From RGIG8306 sp964426655 (GTDB lineage Bacteria; Bacillota; Clostridia; Lachnospirales; Lachnospiraceae): DNA of 11,298 nt. Location: NCBI GenBank assembly GCA_964426655.1, contig CAYRQT010000055.1:1-11298 (forward strand). The letters run 5' to 3'. The notes beneath the pieces were generated by a model. That model saw only the letters and a list, made by a program, of their open reading frames with translations, did not search any database and was not told the DNA's origin. Below, one piece after another: positions 1 to 6,641 of this stretch; position 1 is the first letter of the stretch, and every line of letters starts with the position of its first letter. The position numbers and the translations under genes are program-made.

Positions 1-8
1 AAGGTTAA
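1..8 (+). CDS. rpmJ: rpmJ (L36), last codons only
   Basis: The first eight bases read (C)AA GGT TAA, giving Gln-Gly-stop. That is the usual C-terminus of bacterial ribosomal protein L36, which normally sits immediately upstream of rpsM in Firmicutes. The rest of the gene is outside the window. The call rests on two codons plus gene order, so it is inference from context. Confidence 0.55.
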
Positions 9-25
9 GCGGAGGTGAAAACAGA

Positions 26-394
26 ATGGCACGTATAGCTGGTGTTGATTTACCAAGAGAAAAGCGCATTGAAATCGGTTTGACTTATATCTACGGAATC
101 GGACGTGTAAGTGCAAATCGTATTCTTGCAGAAGCAAATGTGGATCCCAATACACGTGTAAAGGACCTGACTGATGAAGAAGTCGGTAAGATCCGTGACG
201 TGATTGATGCGACCCAGGTTGTTGAGGGTGATTTGAGAAGAGAAATCGCACTGAACATCAAGAGATTACAGGAAATCGGATGCTACAGGGGCATTCGGCA
301 TAGAAAAGGACTGCCTGTGCGCGGACAGAAGACAAAAACCAATGCCCGTACCAGAAAAGGTCCTAAGAAAACAGTTGCGAATAAGAAGAAATAA
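26..394 (+). CDS. rpsM: 30S ribosomal protein S13
   Basis: S13 sits in the head of the small subunit, contacts the P-site tRNA and forms bridges to the large subunit. The 122-residue product has the usual family length and typical landmarks: N-terminal MARIAGVDLP, the helix-turn region YIYGIGRVSANRIL (about 21-34), and the basic C-terminal tail RGQKTKTNARTRKGPKK that enters the decoding region. The ATG at 26 has a GGAGGTGA Shine-Dalgarno at 11-18. It is the first complete gene of the alpha-operon block and is followed 35 bp later by rpsK. It lies upstream of the assembly gap at 862-871, so its linkage to everything after the gap depends on that join being right. Confidence 0.97.
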   Translation: MARIAGVDLPREKRIEIGLTYIYGIGRVSANRILAEANVDPNTRVKDLTDEEVGKIRDVIDATQVVEGDLRREIALNIKRLQEIGCYRGIRHRKGLPVRGQKTKTNARTRKGPKKTVANKKK

Positions 395-429
395 TGATTA
401 GGAACCCATAAGGGAGGTTAGTTTTAGAT

Positions 430-828
430 ATGGCTAAAAACGTGTCAGCAAAAAAAGTGACAAAAAAGCGTGTAAAGAAAAACGTTGAACGGGGACAGGC
501 ACACATTCAGGCATCTTTCAACAATACCATTGTAACGTTGACAGATACACAGGGTAACGCATTATCCTGGGCCAGTGCAGGTGGTCTGGGCTTTAGAGGT
601 TCAAGGAAATCTACTCCTTATGCAGCGCAGATGGCGGCTGAAACTGCTACAAAAGCAGCTTTACTTCATGGCTTGAAAACAGTTGATGTAATGGTTAAAG
701 GACCTGGTTCAGGGAGAGAAGCAGCAATTCGTGCTCTTTCTGCAGCTGGATTAGAAATCACAAGTATCCGTGATGTGACGCCAGTTCCCCATAATGGTTG
801 TCGTCCACCCAAACGCAGAAGAGTATAA
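430..828 (+). CDS. rpsK: 30S ribosomal protein S11
   Basis: S11 forms part of the small-subunit platform near the E site and binds 16S rRNA with S7 and S18. The 132-aa product shows family hallmarks: HIQASFNNTIVTLTD (about 25-39), the SAGGLGFRGSRKSTPYAAQ segment, GPGSGREAAIRAL (about 91-103), and the basic end CRPPKRRRV. The start ATG follows GGGAGG (412-417) with a fairly long 12-nt spacing. The stop codon TAA at 826-828 overlaps the AAGGAGG (827-833) of a following rpsD start. The last 11 bases (818-828) recur exactly just after the N gap, as discussed in the findings. Confidence 0.97.
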   Translation: MAKNVSAKKVTKKRVKKNVERGQAHIQASFNNTIVTLTDTQGNALSWASAGGLGFRGSRKSTPYAAQMAAETATKAALLHGLKTVDVMVKGPGSGREAAIRALSAAGLEITSIRDVTPVPHNGCRPPKRRRV

Positions 829-844
829 GGAGGTGCAGATTTAA

Positions 845-861
845 ATGGCAAGATATACGGG
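845..861 (+). pseudogene. Stub of an rpsD-like start, cut by the assembly gap
   Basis: ATG at 845 opens a frame reading MARYTG, the classic N-terminus of many bacterial S4 proteins, and then runs into the N gap. It has a good Shine-Dalgarno, AAGGAGG at 827-833, spaced 11 nt from the start. This is exactly where rpsD belongs after rpsK. It is not the N-terminus of the rpsD read after the gap, which starts MAVNRV. It is therefore either the 5' end of a second rpsD copy or the end of a contig from a different strain. Only 17 bases are visible. Confidence 0.6.
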
Positions 862-871
862 NNNNNNNNNN
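862..871. other. Assembly gap of 10 N
   Basis: Ten undetermined bases. A fixed run of 10 N is a common scaffolder placeholder when the gap size is small, unknown or negative, so the true distance may not be 10 bp. The two sides look like two versions of the same rpsK-rpsD junction: GAAGAGTATAA is at 818-828 and again at 872-882, each followed by an AGGAGG-type ribosome binding site and an S4 start. Confidence 0.95.
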
Positions 872-898
872 GAAGAGTATAATAGGAGGTAGTGTCAA

Positions 899-1492
899 GT
901 GGCAGTTAACAGAGTTCCCGTATTAAAAAGATGCAGATCATTAGATCTTGATCCCACATATTTAGGAATTGATAAAAAATCCAAAAGAACATCCAGAAGA
1001 GCCAACAGAAAAATGAGTGAATATGGTCTTCAGCTGAGAGAAAAGCAGAAGGCAAAATTCATTTATGGTGTGTTAGAAAAGCCTTTTAGAAATTATTATG
1101 CAAAAGCAGAAAAAATGACCGGACTGGTGGGGCCTAACCTGCTTATTACATTAGAGCGTCGCCTGGACAATGTCATTTATCGTCTTGGCCTTGCCAGAAC
1201 CAGAATGGAAGCCAGACAGATCGTGGACCATAAGCATGTTCTGGTAAATGGAAAGTGCATTAATATCCCGTCCTACTTAATCAAGGCCGGAGATACCATT
1301 GAGATTCGTGAAAAGTCCAAAGATTCCCAGCGGTATAAGAGCATCCTGGAGGCAACAAACGGTCGTATGGTGCCTGAATGGTTGGAGGCGAATCATGAGG
1401 CACTTAGCGGTGTGGTAAAAAATCTGCCTACCCGTGAAATGATTGACGTGCCCGTGCAGGAAATGCTTATTGTCGAGTTATATTCCAAGTAA
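899..1492 (+). CDS. rpsD: 30S ribosomal protein S4 (zinc-less form)
   Basis: S4 is a primary 16S rRNA-binding protein that nucleates assembly of the 30S body and shapes the mRNA entry channel; in several bacteria it also represses its own operon. The 197-aa product has the family length. It carries the N-terminal S4 domain with SEYGLQLREKQKAKFIYGVLEKPFRNYY (about 40-67), the RNA-binding S4 domain RLDNVIYRLGLARTRMEARQIVDHKHVLVNGK (about 88-119), and the typical end ELYSK. The N-terminus MAVNRVPVLKRC lacks the paired cysteines of zinc-binding S4, a form I associate with Lachnospiraceae. The start is GTG at 899, with AGGAGG at 884-889 spaced 9 nt away. It follows the N gap directly. Confidence 0.95.
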   Translation: MAVNRVPVLKRCRSLDLDPTYLGIDKKSKRTSRRANRKMSEYGLQLREKQKAKFIYGVLEKPFRNYYAKAEKMTGLVGPNLLITLERRLDNVIYRLGLARTRMEARQIVDHKHVLVNGKCINIPSYLIKAGDTIEIREKSKDSQRYKSILEATNGRMVPEWLEANHEALSGVVKNLPTREMIDVPVQEMLIVELYSK

Positions 1493-1554
1493 TATAATTT
1501 TCCTAAGCAGCGTCCTTGCGGAATTTGATTTCCAGCCTAGGAGGGGCTTATTAT

Positions 1555-2514
1555 ATGTTCGATTTTGAAAAACCCAAAATTGAGATCGTTGAGCTTTCAG
1601 ATGATAATAAATACGGTAAGTTCGTGGTAGAGCCTCTGGAAAGAGGCTATGGAACTACCCTGGGAAATTCCCTGAGACGAATTATGCTTTCTTCCCTGCC
1701 CGGTGCAGCTGTTAGTCAGGTAAAGATTGAGGGCGTGCTGCATGAGTTCAGTCCCATTGCAGGGGTAAAGGAAGACGTTACCGAAATCATCATGAATATT
1801 AAAGAGCTGGCCATTCGCAACCATTCCGAAACCAATGAAGCCAAGGTGGGCTATATTGAGTTTGAGGGAGAGGGTGTGGTTACCGCTCGGGATATTCAAG
1901 TGGATCCGGACATTGAAATCATGAATCCTGACCTGGTGATTGCTACCTTAAGTGGTGGTCCCGATTGTCGTTTGTATATGGAACTGACCATTACCAAAGG
2001 CAGAGGTTATGTAAGTGCCGATAAGAATAAGAACCCGGATTCTCCTATCGGTGTCATCTCAGTGGACTCCATTTACACCCCCATTGAAAGGGTGAATATG
2101 ACTGTTGAGAATACCCGTGTCGGTCAGGTAACAGATTTTGATAAATTAACATTGGATGTACACACCAATGGAACGCTGGCTCCCGATGAAGCCGTCAGCC
2201 TGGCGGCAAAGGTGCTTAGTGAGCATCTGAATCTGTTTATTGATTTGTCTGAAAATGCCAAGACTGCAGAGATCATGGTGGAAAAAGAAGACAATGAAAA
2301 AGAAAAAGTTCTGGAGATGAATATCGATGAACTGGAGTTATCTGTTCGTGCGTATAACTGTCTGAAGAGAGCCGGTATTAATACCGTGCAGGAACTGATT
2401 AATAAAACACCGGAAGATATGATGAAGGTGCGTAACTTGGGCCGGAAATCCCTTGAGGAAGTATTGGCCAAGTTAAAAGAGCTGAACTTACAGCTGAATC
2501 AGAGTGAAGACTGA
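1555..2514 (+). CDS. rpoA: RNA polymerase alpha subunit
   Basis: Alpha dimerises to start RNA polymerase assembly, and its C-terminal domain contacts UP elements and activators. I place the start at ATG 1555 (MFDFEKPKIE), which has AGGAGGGG at 1539-1546; an in-frame TTG at 1516 lacks such a site and would add 13 non-conserved residues. The 319-aa product fits the family. The N-terminal domain (about 1-230) includes GYGTTLGNSLRRIMLSSLPGAAV at 31-53. A charged linker rich in E and K follows (about 231-253). The helix-hairpin-helix C-terminal domain is about 254-313, with an Arg at 265 matching the DNA-contacting Arg265 of E. coli, and NLGRKSLEE at about 294-302. Confidence 0.97.
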   Translation: MFDFEKPKIEIVELSDDNKYGKFVVEPLERGYGTTLGNSLRRIMLSSLPGAAVSQVKIEGVLHEFSPIAGVKEDVTEIIMNIKELAIRNHSETNEAKVGYIEFEGEGVVTARDIQVDPDIEIMNPDLVIATLSGGPDCRLYMELTITKGRGYVSADKNKNPDSPIGVISVDSIYTPIERVNMTVENTRVGQVTDFDKLTLDVHTNGTLAPDEAVSLAAKVLSEHLNLFIDLSENAKTAEIMVEKEDNEKEKVLEMNIDELELSVRAYNCLKRAGINTVQELINKTPEDMMKVRNLGRKSLEEVLAKLKELNLQLNQSED

Positions 2515-2530
2515 TACAGAACGGCTGACC

Positions 2531-2561
2531 GTATACAGTAAGCAGATGGATACTGGTATAC
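2531..2561 (+). repeat. Imperfect inverted repeat upstream of rplQ
   Basis: GTATACAGTA (2531-2540) and TACTGGTATAC (2551-2561) are complementary apart from one bulged base, around a 10-nt spacer. They lie in the 69-bp rpoA-rplQ gap, just before the rplQ ribosome binding site GGAGGTGA (2569-2576). No T-run follows, so it is not an intrinsic terminator. It may be an mRNA processing or translational control hairpin; function unknown. Confidence 0.5.
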
Positions 2562-2583
2562 AAAACACGGAGGTGAATGGAAA

Positions 2584-3120
2584 ATGGCAGGATATAGAAA
2601 ACTGAGCAGAACAGCCAGCCAGAGAAAGGCACTGTTAAGAGGCCAGGTTACCAGCTTTTTATATAATGGTAAAATTGAAACAACTGAGGCAAAAGCAAAA
2701 GAAATTAAGAAGATTGCAGAAGGCCTGATAGCACTGGCAGTGAAGGAACGGGATAATTATGAAACCGTTACTGTAACCGCAAAAGTGGCAAGAAAAGATA
2801 AAGACGGCAAGAGAGTAAAGGAAGTGGTTGACGGGAAAAAGGTTACTGTATATGATGAAGTGCAGAAAACCATCAAGAAGGATAGCCCTTCCAGATTACA
2901 TGCCAGAAGAAAGATGCTGAAGGTTTTATATGGGGTAACGGAAGTTCCCTCAACTACAGCAGGCAAGAAAAAGAGCACCAAAACTGTGGATATGCCTCAG
3001 AAGTTATTTGAGGATATTGCTCCTAAATATGTTAATCGTAACGGTGGATACACCAGAATCGTGAAGATTGGACAGCGCAAGGGTGATGCAGCTATGGTAG
3101 TGTTGCTTGAGCTTGTTTAA
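2584..3120 (+). CDS. rplQ: 50S ribosomal protein L17 (enlarged form)
   Basis: L17 is a large-subunit protein near the polypeptide exit tunnel. Conserved N-terminal KLSRTASQRKALLRGQVTS (about 6-24) and C-terminal KLFEDIAPKYVNRNGGYTRIVKIGQRKGDAA (about 140-170) give a firm identification. The 178-aa length is well above the usual 115-130. The extra residues are a Lys/Val/Asp-rich insertion at about 58-102 and a second short Lys-rich loop at about 121-134. I recall enlarged L17 in Lachnospiraceae, so this looks lineage-typical rather than a fusion artefact. ATG 2584 has GGAGGTGA at 2569-2576. It is the last gene of the ribosomal supercluster and is followed by a terminator. Confidence 0.95.
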   Translation: MAGYRKLSRTASQRKALLRGQVTSFLYNGKIETTEAKAKEIKKIAEGLIALAVKERDNYETVTVTAKVARKDKDGKRVKEVVDGKKVTVYDEVQKTIKKDSPSRLHARRKMLKVLYGVTEVPSTTAGKKKSTKTVDMPQKLFEDIAPKYVNRNGGYTRIVKIGQRKGDAAMVVLLELV

Positions 3121-3144
3121 TTAGGGAAAACACAGTACAGGTTG

Positions 3145-3176
3145 AAGGGTAAGCTTGATGAAGAGCTTACCTTTTT
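3145..3176 (+). terminator. Rho-independent terminator after rplQ
   Basis: GGTAAGCT (3148-3155) and AGCTTACC (3164-3171) form a perfect 8-bp stem with an 8-nt loop, extendable by a G-T and two A-T pairs. A TTTTT run (3172-3176) follows. It should end most transcription from the alpha operon. It lies only 15 bp before the ecfA1 ribosome binding site, with no clear promoter between, so some read-through probably feeds the ecf genes. Confidence 0.85.
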
Positions 3177-3202
3177 CCATATACAGAGAAGGGAGGATGA
3201 CC

Positions 3203-4078
3203 GTGGCTTTTATTGAAGTGAAGGATGTTGTGCATGATTACGATAAAGCGGATGAAGAGGGAAATAAACTGGGCGTAGATCGGGCGTTAGATCATGTCAC
3301 ATTGTCTTTGGATGAGGGCAGCTTTGTTGCCATTCTTGGACATAATGGCTCCGGGAAGTCCACCCTGGCAAAACATTTAAATGGACTGCTGCTACCCACG
3401 GAAGGGGTAGTATATATAGGGGCACTGGATACCAGGGAAGAGGAGAATCTACTGCCCATCCGACAGCAGGCAGGGATGGTGTTTCAAAATCCTGACAATC
3501 AGATTATTGGCAATGTCGTGGAAGAAGATATGGCATTTGGACCTGAAAACCTGGGCGTCCCATCTGAGGAAATTGTCAGGCGCATAGAAGATTGTCTGGA
3601 GCGAGTGGGAATGACAGCCTATCGGTATAGTTCCCCCAACAGATTGTCTGGGGGGCAGAAGCAGAGAGTTGCCATTGGAGGCGTTTTGGCCATGAATACC
3701 AAATGTATTATTTTGGACGAGCCAACAGCCATGCTGGATCCCAATGGTCGCAGGGAAGTGATCCAGACTCTTTTTGAGTTGAATAAAAAAGAAGGGATTA
3801 CCGTCATTTTGATAACTCACTATATGGAGGAGACCATACAGGCGGATCGGGTCATCGTCATGGATGAGGGGAAAATTATCATGGACGGTACGCCCAGAGA
3901 GATTTTTTCTCAGGTAGAGGTCTTAAAGTCGCATCGACTGGATGTGCCTCAGGTTACAGAGCTGGCTTATATGCTCCGGCAGGCCGGGATTCCTCTTCCC
4001 CCAGGCATTTTGGACAGAGAAGAATTTCTAAAAGCCATGCTTCAGGCCAGAAAGGGGGATGAAGTCCATGGGGATTGA
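3203..4078 (+). CDS. ecfA1: ECF transporter ATPase A1
   Basis: One of two ABC ATPases that power energy-coupling-factor importers, which take up vitamins or Ni/Co through interchangeable S components. With the GTG start at 3203 the product is 291 aa. Visible motifs are Walker A GHNGSGKST (46-54), Q-loop VFQNPDNQ (93-100), signature LSGGQ (148-152), Walker B CIILDE (168-173) and switch His205. The C-terminal tail after about 220 matches the EcfA dimerisation extension. GTG 3203 is preferred because GGGAGG (3191-3196) is 6 nt upstream; ATG 3197 abuts that site and an upstream TTG lies inside the terminator. It overlaps or abuts ecfA2. No S component is present, consistent with a shared group II module. 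Confidence 0.93.
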   Translation: MAFIEVKDVVHDYDKADEEGNKLGVDRALDHVTLSLDEGSFVAILGHNGSGKSTLAKHLNGLLLPTEGVVYIGALDTREEENLLPIRQQAGMVFQNPDNQIIGNVVEEDMAFGPENLGVPSEEIVRRIEDCLERVGMTAYRYSSPNRLSGGQKQRVAIGGVLAMNTKCIILDEPTAMLDPNGRREVIQTLFELNKKEGITVILITHYMEETIQADRVIVMDEGKIIMDGTPREIFSQVEVLKSHRLDVPQVTELAYMLRQAGIPLPPGILDREEFLKAMLQARKGDEVHGD

Positions 4079-4928
4079 ACTGCGGGATGTAAGCTATGAT
4101 TACAGTCAGGGCACTGCCATGGAGACCCATGCGCTGCACCATGTGAATCTTAAGATAGAGGATGGTGAATTTCTGGCCATCATAGGGCACACGGGATCCG
4201 GAAAATCCACACTGATCCAGCATTTTAACGGGTTGGAAAAACCTACATCAGGGGAAGTTCTGTTTGATGGAGTTAATATTTATCAAAAAGGTTTTTCTCT
4301 GAAAAAACTTCGTACCCAGGTTGGACTTGTTTTTCAATATCCGGAACACCAGCTTTTTGAGCTGGATGTGATAACAGACGTGTGCTTTGGACCGAAAAAC
4401 CAAGGGTTGGCAAAAGAAACCTGTCTGGAGCGGGCAAAAGCGGCATTGCAAATGGTTGGGCTGGATGAATCTTACTATGTACAGTCTCCTTTTTCTCTTT
4501 CGGGTGGGGAGAAACGTCGCGTGGCCATTGCCGGAGTACTGGCCATGGAGCCCCGGATCCTGGTGCTGGATGAACCCACAGCGGGGTTGGATCCCCAGGG
4601 AAGGGATGAAATTTTTTCCTGCCTTCTTAAACTCCACAGGGAAAAGGGGATGACGGTGGTGCTGGTGTCCCATAGCATGGAAGATGTGGCCAGGTATGCA
4701 CAGCGTATAGTTGTCATGAATGGCGGTGAAAAAGTTCTGGATGATGCACCCCGGGCCGTGTTTTCTCATTATAGGGAATTAGAAAAAATGGGGTTGGCAG
4801 CACCTCAGATTACGTATCTGATGCATGATTTAAAGGAAGCGGGATTTGCAGTGCCCACAGACTGTCTTACACTGGAGGAAGCCCGGGAAGCCATACTGGC
4901 CTCCTGGACAACGCAGGAGGAAAAATGA
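4068..4928 (+). CDS. ecfA2: ECF transporter ATPase A2
   Basis: Second ATPase of the ECF module, expected to form a heterodimer with EcfA1. The 286-aa product has Walker A GHTGSGKST (40-48), Q-loop VFQYPEHQ (88-95), signature LSGGE (144-148) and Walker B ILVLDE (164-169). The Glu in place of Gln in the signature and the FQYPEHQLFE stretch are characteristic of EcfA2. ATG 4068 has a G-rich site (4054-4058) 9 nt upstream; an alternative ATG at 4059 adds MKS but abuts that site. Either start overlaps the ecfA1 stop (4076-4078), implying translational coupling. The stop TGA is nested in the ecfT start (ATGA, 4925-4928). Confidence 0.93.
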   Translation: MGIELRDVSYDYSQGTAMETHALHHVNLKIEDGEFLAIIGHTGSGKSTLIQHFNGLEKPTSGEVLFDGVNIYQKGFSLKKLRTQVGLVFQYPEHQLFELDVITDVCFGPKNQGLAKETCLERAKAALQMVGLDESYYVQSPFSLSGGEKRRVAIAGVLAMEPRILVLDEPTAGLDPQGRDEIFSCLLKLHREKGMTVVLVSHSMEDVARYAQRIVVMNGGEKVLDDAPRAVFSHYRELEKMGLAAPQITYLMHDLKEAGFAVPTDCLTLEEAREAILASWTTQEEK

Positions 4929-5731
4929 TTCGAGACATTACCATAGGCCAGTACTATCAGACAGATTCACTTGTACATAGACTGGACCCACGGACAAAAC
5001 TGGCGGGGACCATGTTGTTTTTAATTGCTGTATTTATGAATAAGACCATCTGGGGATACCTGCTGGCGGCCGTATTTCTGGCTATTGTCATTCACCTTTC
5101 CCATGTGCCATTTTCCTATATGGTGAGAGGGTTAAAAGCCATCGTCATAATTTTGTTGTTCAGTGTCTGCTATAACTTATTTGCGCTGGGAGGCACCCCG
5201 GTGTTTCACTGGAAGTTCATTACCATTACGAAAGAGGGCATACAGACTTCTGCATTGATGGCCATTCGCCTGATTTTCCTGATTCTGGGATCCAGCCTGA
5301 TGACGCTGACCACTACCCCCAATGATTTGACAGCGGGCCTGGAAAGAAGTCTGGGCTTTTTGAACAGACTTCATATCCCGGTACATGCCATTGCCATGAT
5401 GATGTCCATTGCATTGCGGTTTATTCCCATTTTGATAGAAGAAACGGATAAAATCATGAAGGCACAAATGGCCCGGGGCGCGGATTTTGATTCCGGGAAT
5501 ATGCTGGCGAAAGCTAAGGCTATGATCCCTTTGCTAGTGCCCCTGATTATTTCGGCATTTCGCCGGGCATCAGATTTGGCCATGGCCATGGAAGCCCGTT
5601 GCTATCATGGTGGGGAAGGGCGGACAAAAATGCATCCTCTGAAATATCAGAAAATGGACAGATATGCCTATTGGTTCCTGTTTCTATTTTTGGCGGGGAC
5701 CATTGCCATTCGCGTGGGAGTTCAGGCATGA
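4925..5731 (+). CDS. ecfT: ECF transporter transmembrane T component
   Basis: EcfT is the membrane scaffold that couples ATP hydrolysis in EcfA1A2 to movement of the substrate-binding S component. The 268-aa protein has several hydrophobic segments (about 28-38, 44-57, 71-88, 110-127, 153-171, 240-264). It carries the two cytoplasmic coupling motifs of the family, ARG at 183-185 (MARGAD) and EAR at 223-225 (MEARCYHGG), whose arginines bind grooves in the ATPases. The early LDPRTKL (20-26) is also typical. AGGAGG at 4915-4920 lies 4 nt before the ATG. ATGA overlaps join it to ecfA2 upstream and truA downstream, so the four genes form a tightly coupled operon. Confidence 0.93.
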   Translation: MIRDITIGQYYQTDSLVHRLDPRTKLAGTMLFLIAVFMNKTIWGYLLAAVFLAIVIHLSHVPFSYMVRGLKAIVIILLFSVCYNLFALGGTPVFHWKFITITKEGIQTSALMAIRLIFLILGSSLMTLTTTPNDLTAGLERSLGFLNRLHIPVHAIAMMMSIALRFIPILIEETDKIMKAQMARGADFDSGNMLAKAKAMIPLLVPLIISAFRRASDLAMAMEARCYHGGEGRTKMHPLKYQKMDRYAYWFLFLFLAGTIAIRVGVQA

Positions 5732-6471
5732 TGAGAAGGATTCGATTGTTGGTTTCTTATGATGGTACGGCTTATCATGGATGGCAGATGCAGCCTGGAC
5801 AACAGACAATTGAAGGAACATTGCAGAAAGCGTTAAAGGAATGGTTGGGAGAGGAAGTGGCTCTTACAGGGTCTAGCCGGACAGATGCTGGTGTACATGC
5901 CCGGGGGAATATCTGTACTTTTGATACAGCCTCTTCTGTGCCAGGGGACAGGTTTGTATATGGACTGAACGCATTGCTACCGTCTGATATTGTGATTCAG
6001 GCTTCCCGGGAGGTGGATCCACAATACCATCCACATCGTAATGTGGTGCAGAAAACCTATTTGTATCGTGTGTACACCAGTCAATTTCCCAATCCGTTGC
6101 TGTCCCGGTATACTCACCATCTATATGGGGAGCTGAATCTGGAGGAAATGCAAAACGCAGCGGATTATCTGAAAGGCGAACATGATTTCAAAAGTTTTTG
6201 TGGACCGAGGGCCCAGGTGAAGTCCACGGTCAGAACCATTTTCAGCATTAAAATCGTAAAAACAGAAGAGGAAATGCAATTTTATGTAACAGGAAATGGA
6301 TTCCTCTACAACATGGTCAGAATTCTTGTGGGGACGCTTTTGCAGGTGGGAAGAGGACAGAGAAAAGCAACAGAGATGCCGGCTATTCTGGAAGGAAAAG
6401 ACCGCAGACTGGCAGGCCCTACGGCGCCGGCTAAGGGACTGATTTTGTGGGAAATAAGGGAAAATCTGTAA
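5728..6471 (+). CDS. truA: tRNA pseudouridine(38-40) synthase
   Basis: TruA converts uridines 38-40 of the tRNA anticodon stem-loop to pseudouridine. The 247-aa product begins MMRRIRLLVSYDGTAYHGWQ and shows the active-site block GSSRTDAGVHARG (48-60) with catalytic Asp53. Also visible are the YLYRVYT strand, FKSFCG (about 154-159) and GNGFLYNMVRILVGTLLQVG near 190-210. The start ATG 5728 overlaps the ecfT stop as ATGA, with GGGAG at 5716-5720; a second ATG at 5731 is also possible. Longer upstream extensions would run into ecfT in another frame and are not conserved. ecfA1-ecfA2-ecfT-truA is a known Firmicutes gene order upstream of rplM-rpsI. Confidence 0.95.
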   Translation: MMRRIRLLVSYDGTAYHGWQMQPGQQTIEGTLQKALKEWLGEEVALTGSSRTDAGVHARGNICTFDTASSVPGDRFVYGLNALLPSDIVIQASREVDPQYHPHRNVVQKTYLYRVYTSQFPNPLLSRYTHHLYGELNLEEMQNAADYLKGEHDFKSFCGPRAQVKSTVRTIFSIKIVKTEEEMQFYVTGNGFLYNMVRILVGTLLQVGRGQRKATEMPAILEGKDRRLAGPTAPAKGLILWEIRENL

Positions 6472-6479
6472 AAAGTTGC

Positions 6480-6508
6480 TTGACACACCACGGACCGTGT
6501 AATATAAT
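6480..6508 (+). promoter_or_regulatory. Consensus sigma-A promoter for rplM-rpsI
   Basis: TTGACA (6480-6485) and TATAAT (6503-6508) match the sigma-70/sigma-A consensus exactly, with an ideal 17-bp spacer. Transcription should start near 6515, leaving a leader of about 127 nt before rplM. The spacer contains an 11-bp palindrome, CACGG-A-CCGTG (6489-6499). GACCGTGTA (6493-6501) is repeated at 6534-6542. These could be a binding site for a regulator, but none is identified. Confidence 0.88.
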
Positions 6509-6514
6509 AAATAA

Positions 6515-6641
6515 CTGTGACGCTTTGTAACATGACCGTGTATTATCACCAAGCCCCGGAGATAATAGTCGAAGTTAATGTTCAGGCAAAAAAAGAATAA
6601 AAGATACTTCGGGTATTTTATCAATAACAGGAGGTTAATCG
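6515..6641 (+). ncRNA. Structured rplM leader, candidate L13-type autoregulatory leader
   Basis: The leader contains a 7-bp stem, TATTATC (6541-6547) with GATAATA (6561-6567), around a CCCCGG-bearing loop. A second hairpin, AAAGATAC with GTATTTT (about 6600-6619), has a 5-nt TTCGG loop. A ribosomal leader RNA upstream of rplM-rpsI (the L13 leader) is known in Firmicutes, so position and structure fit. I could not compare the sequence with that family's consensus. The ribosome binding site AGGAGGT is at 6629-6635. Confidence 0.5.

Noticed and set aside
1516..1554. TTG start giving a 332-aa RpoA
   Set aside because: No ribosome binding site and a non-conserved N-terminal extension; ATG 1555 has AGGAGGGG and the conserved MFDFEKPKIE start.
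3155..3202. Upstream start for ecfA1
   Set aside because: The TTG lies inside the rplQ terminator hairpin and the extension is not EcfA-like; GTG 3203 has a well-spaced ribosome binding site.
4248..4769. Long - strand open frame inside ecfA2
   Set aside because: It is antisense to a well-supported ATPase gene, lacks recognised motifs and has no ribosome binding site; a shadow of ecfA2 codon use.
5599..5727. Upstream extension of truA inside ecfT
   Set aside because: The extra residues are an out-of-frame reading of ecfT; ATG 5728 gives the conserved TruA N-terminus.
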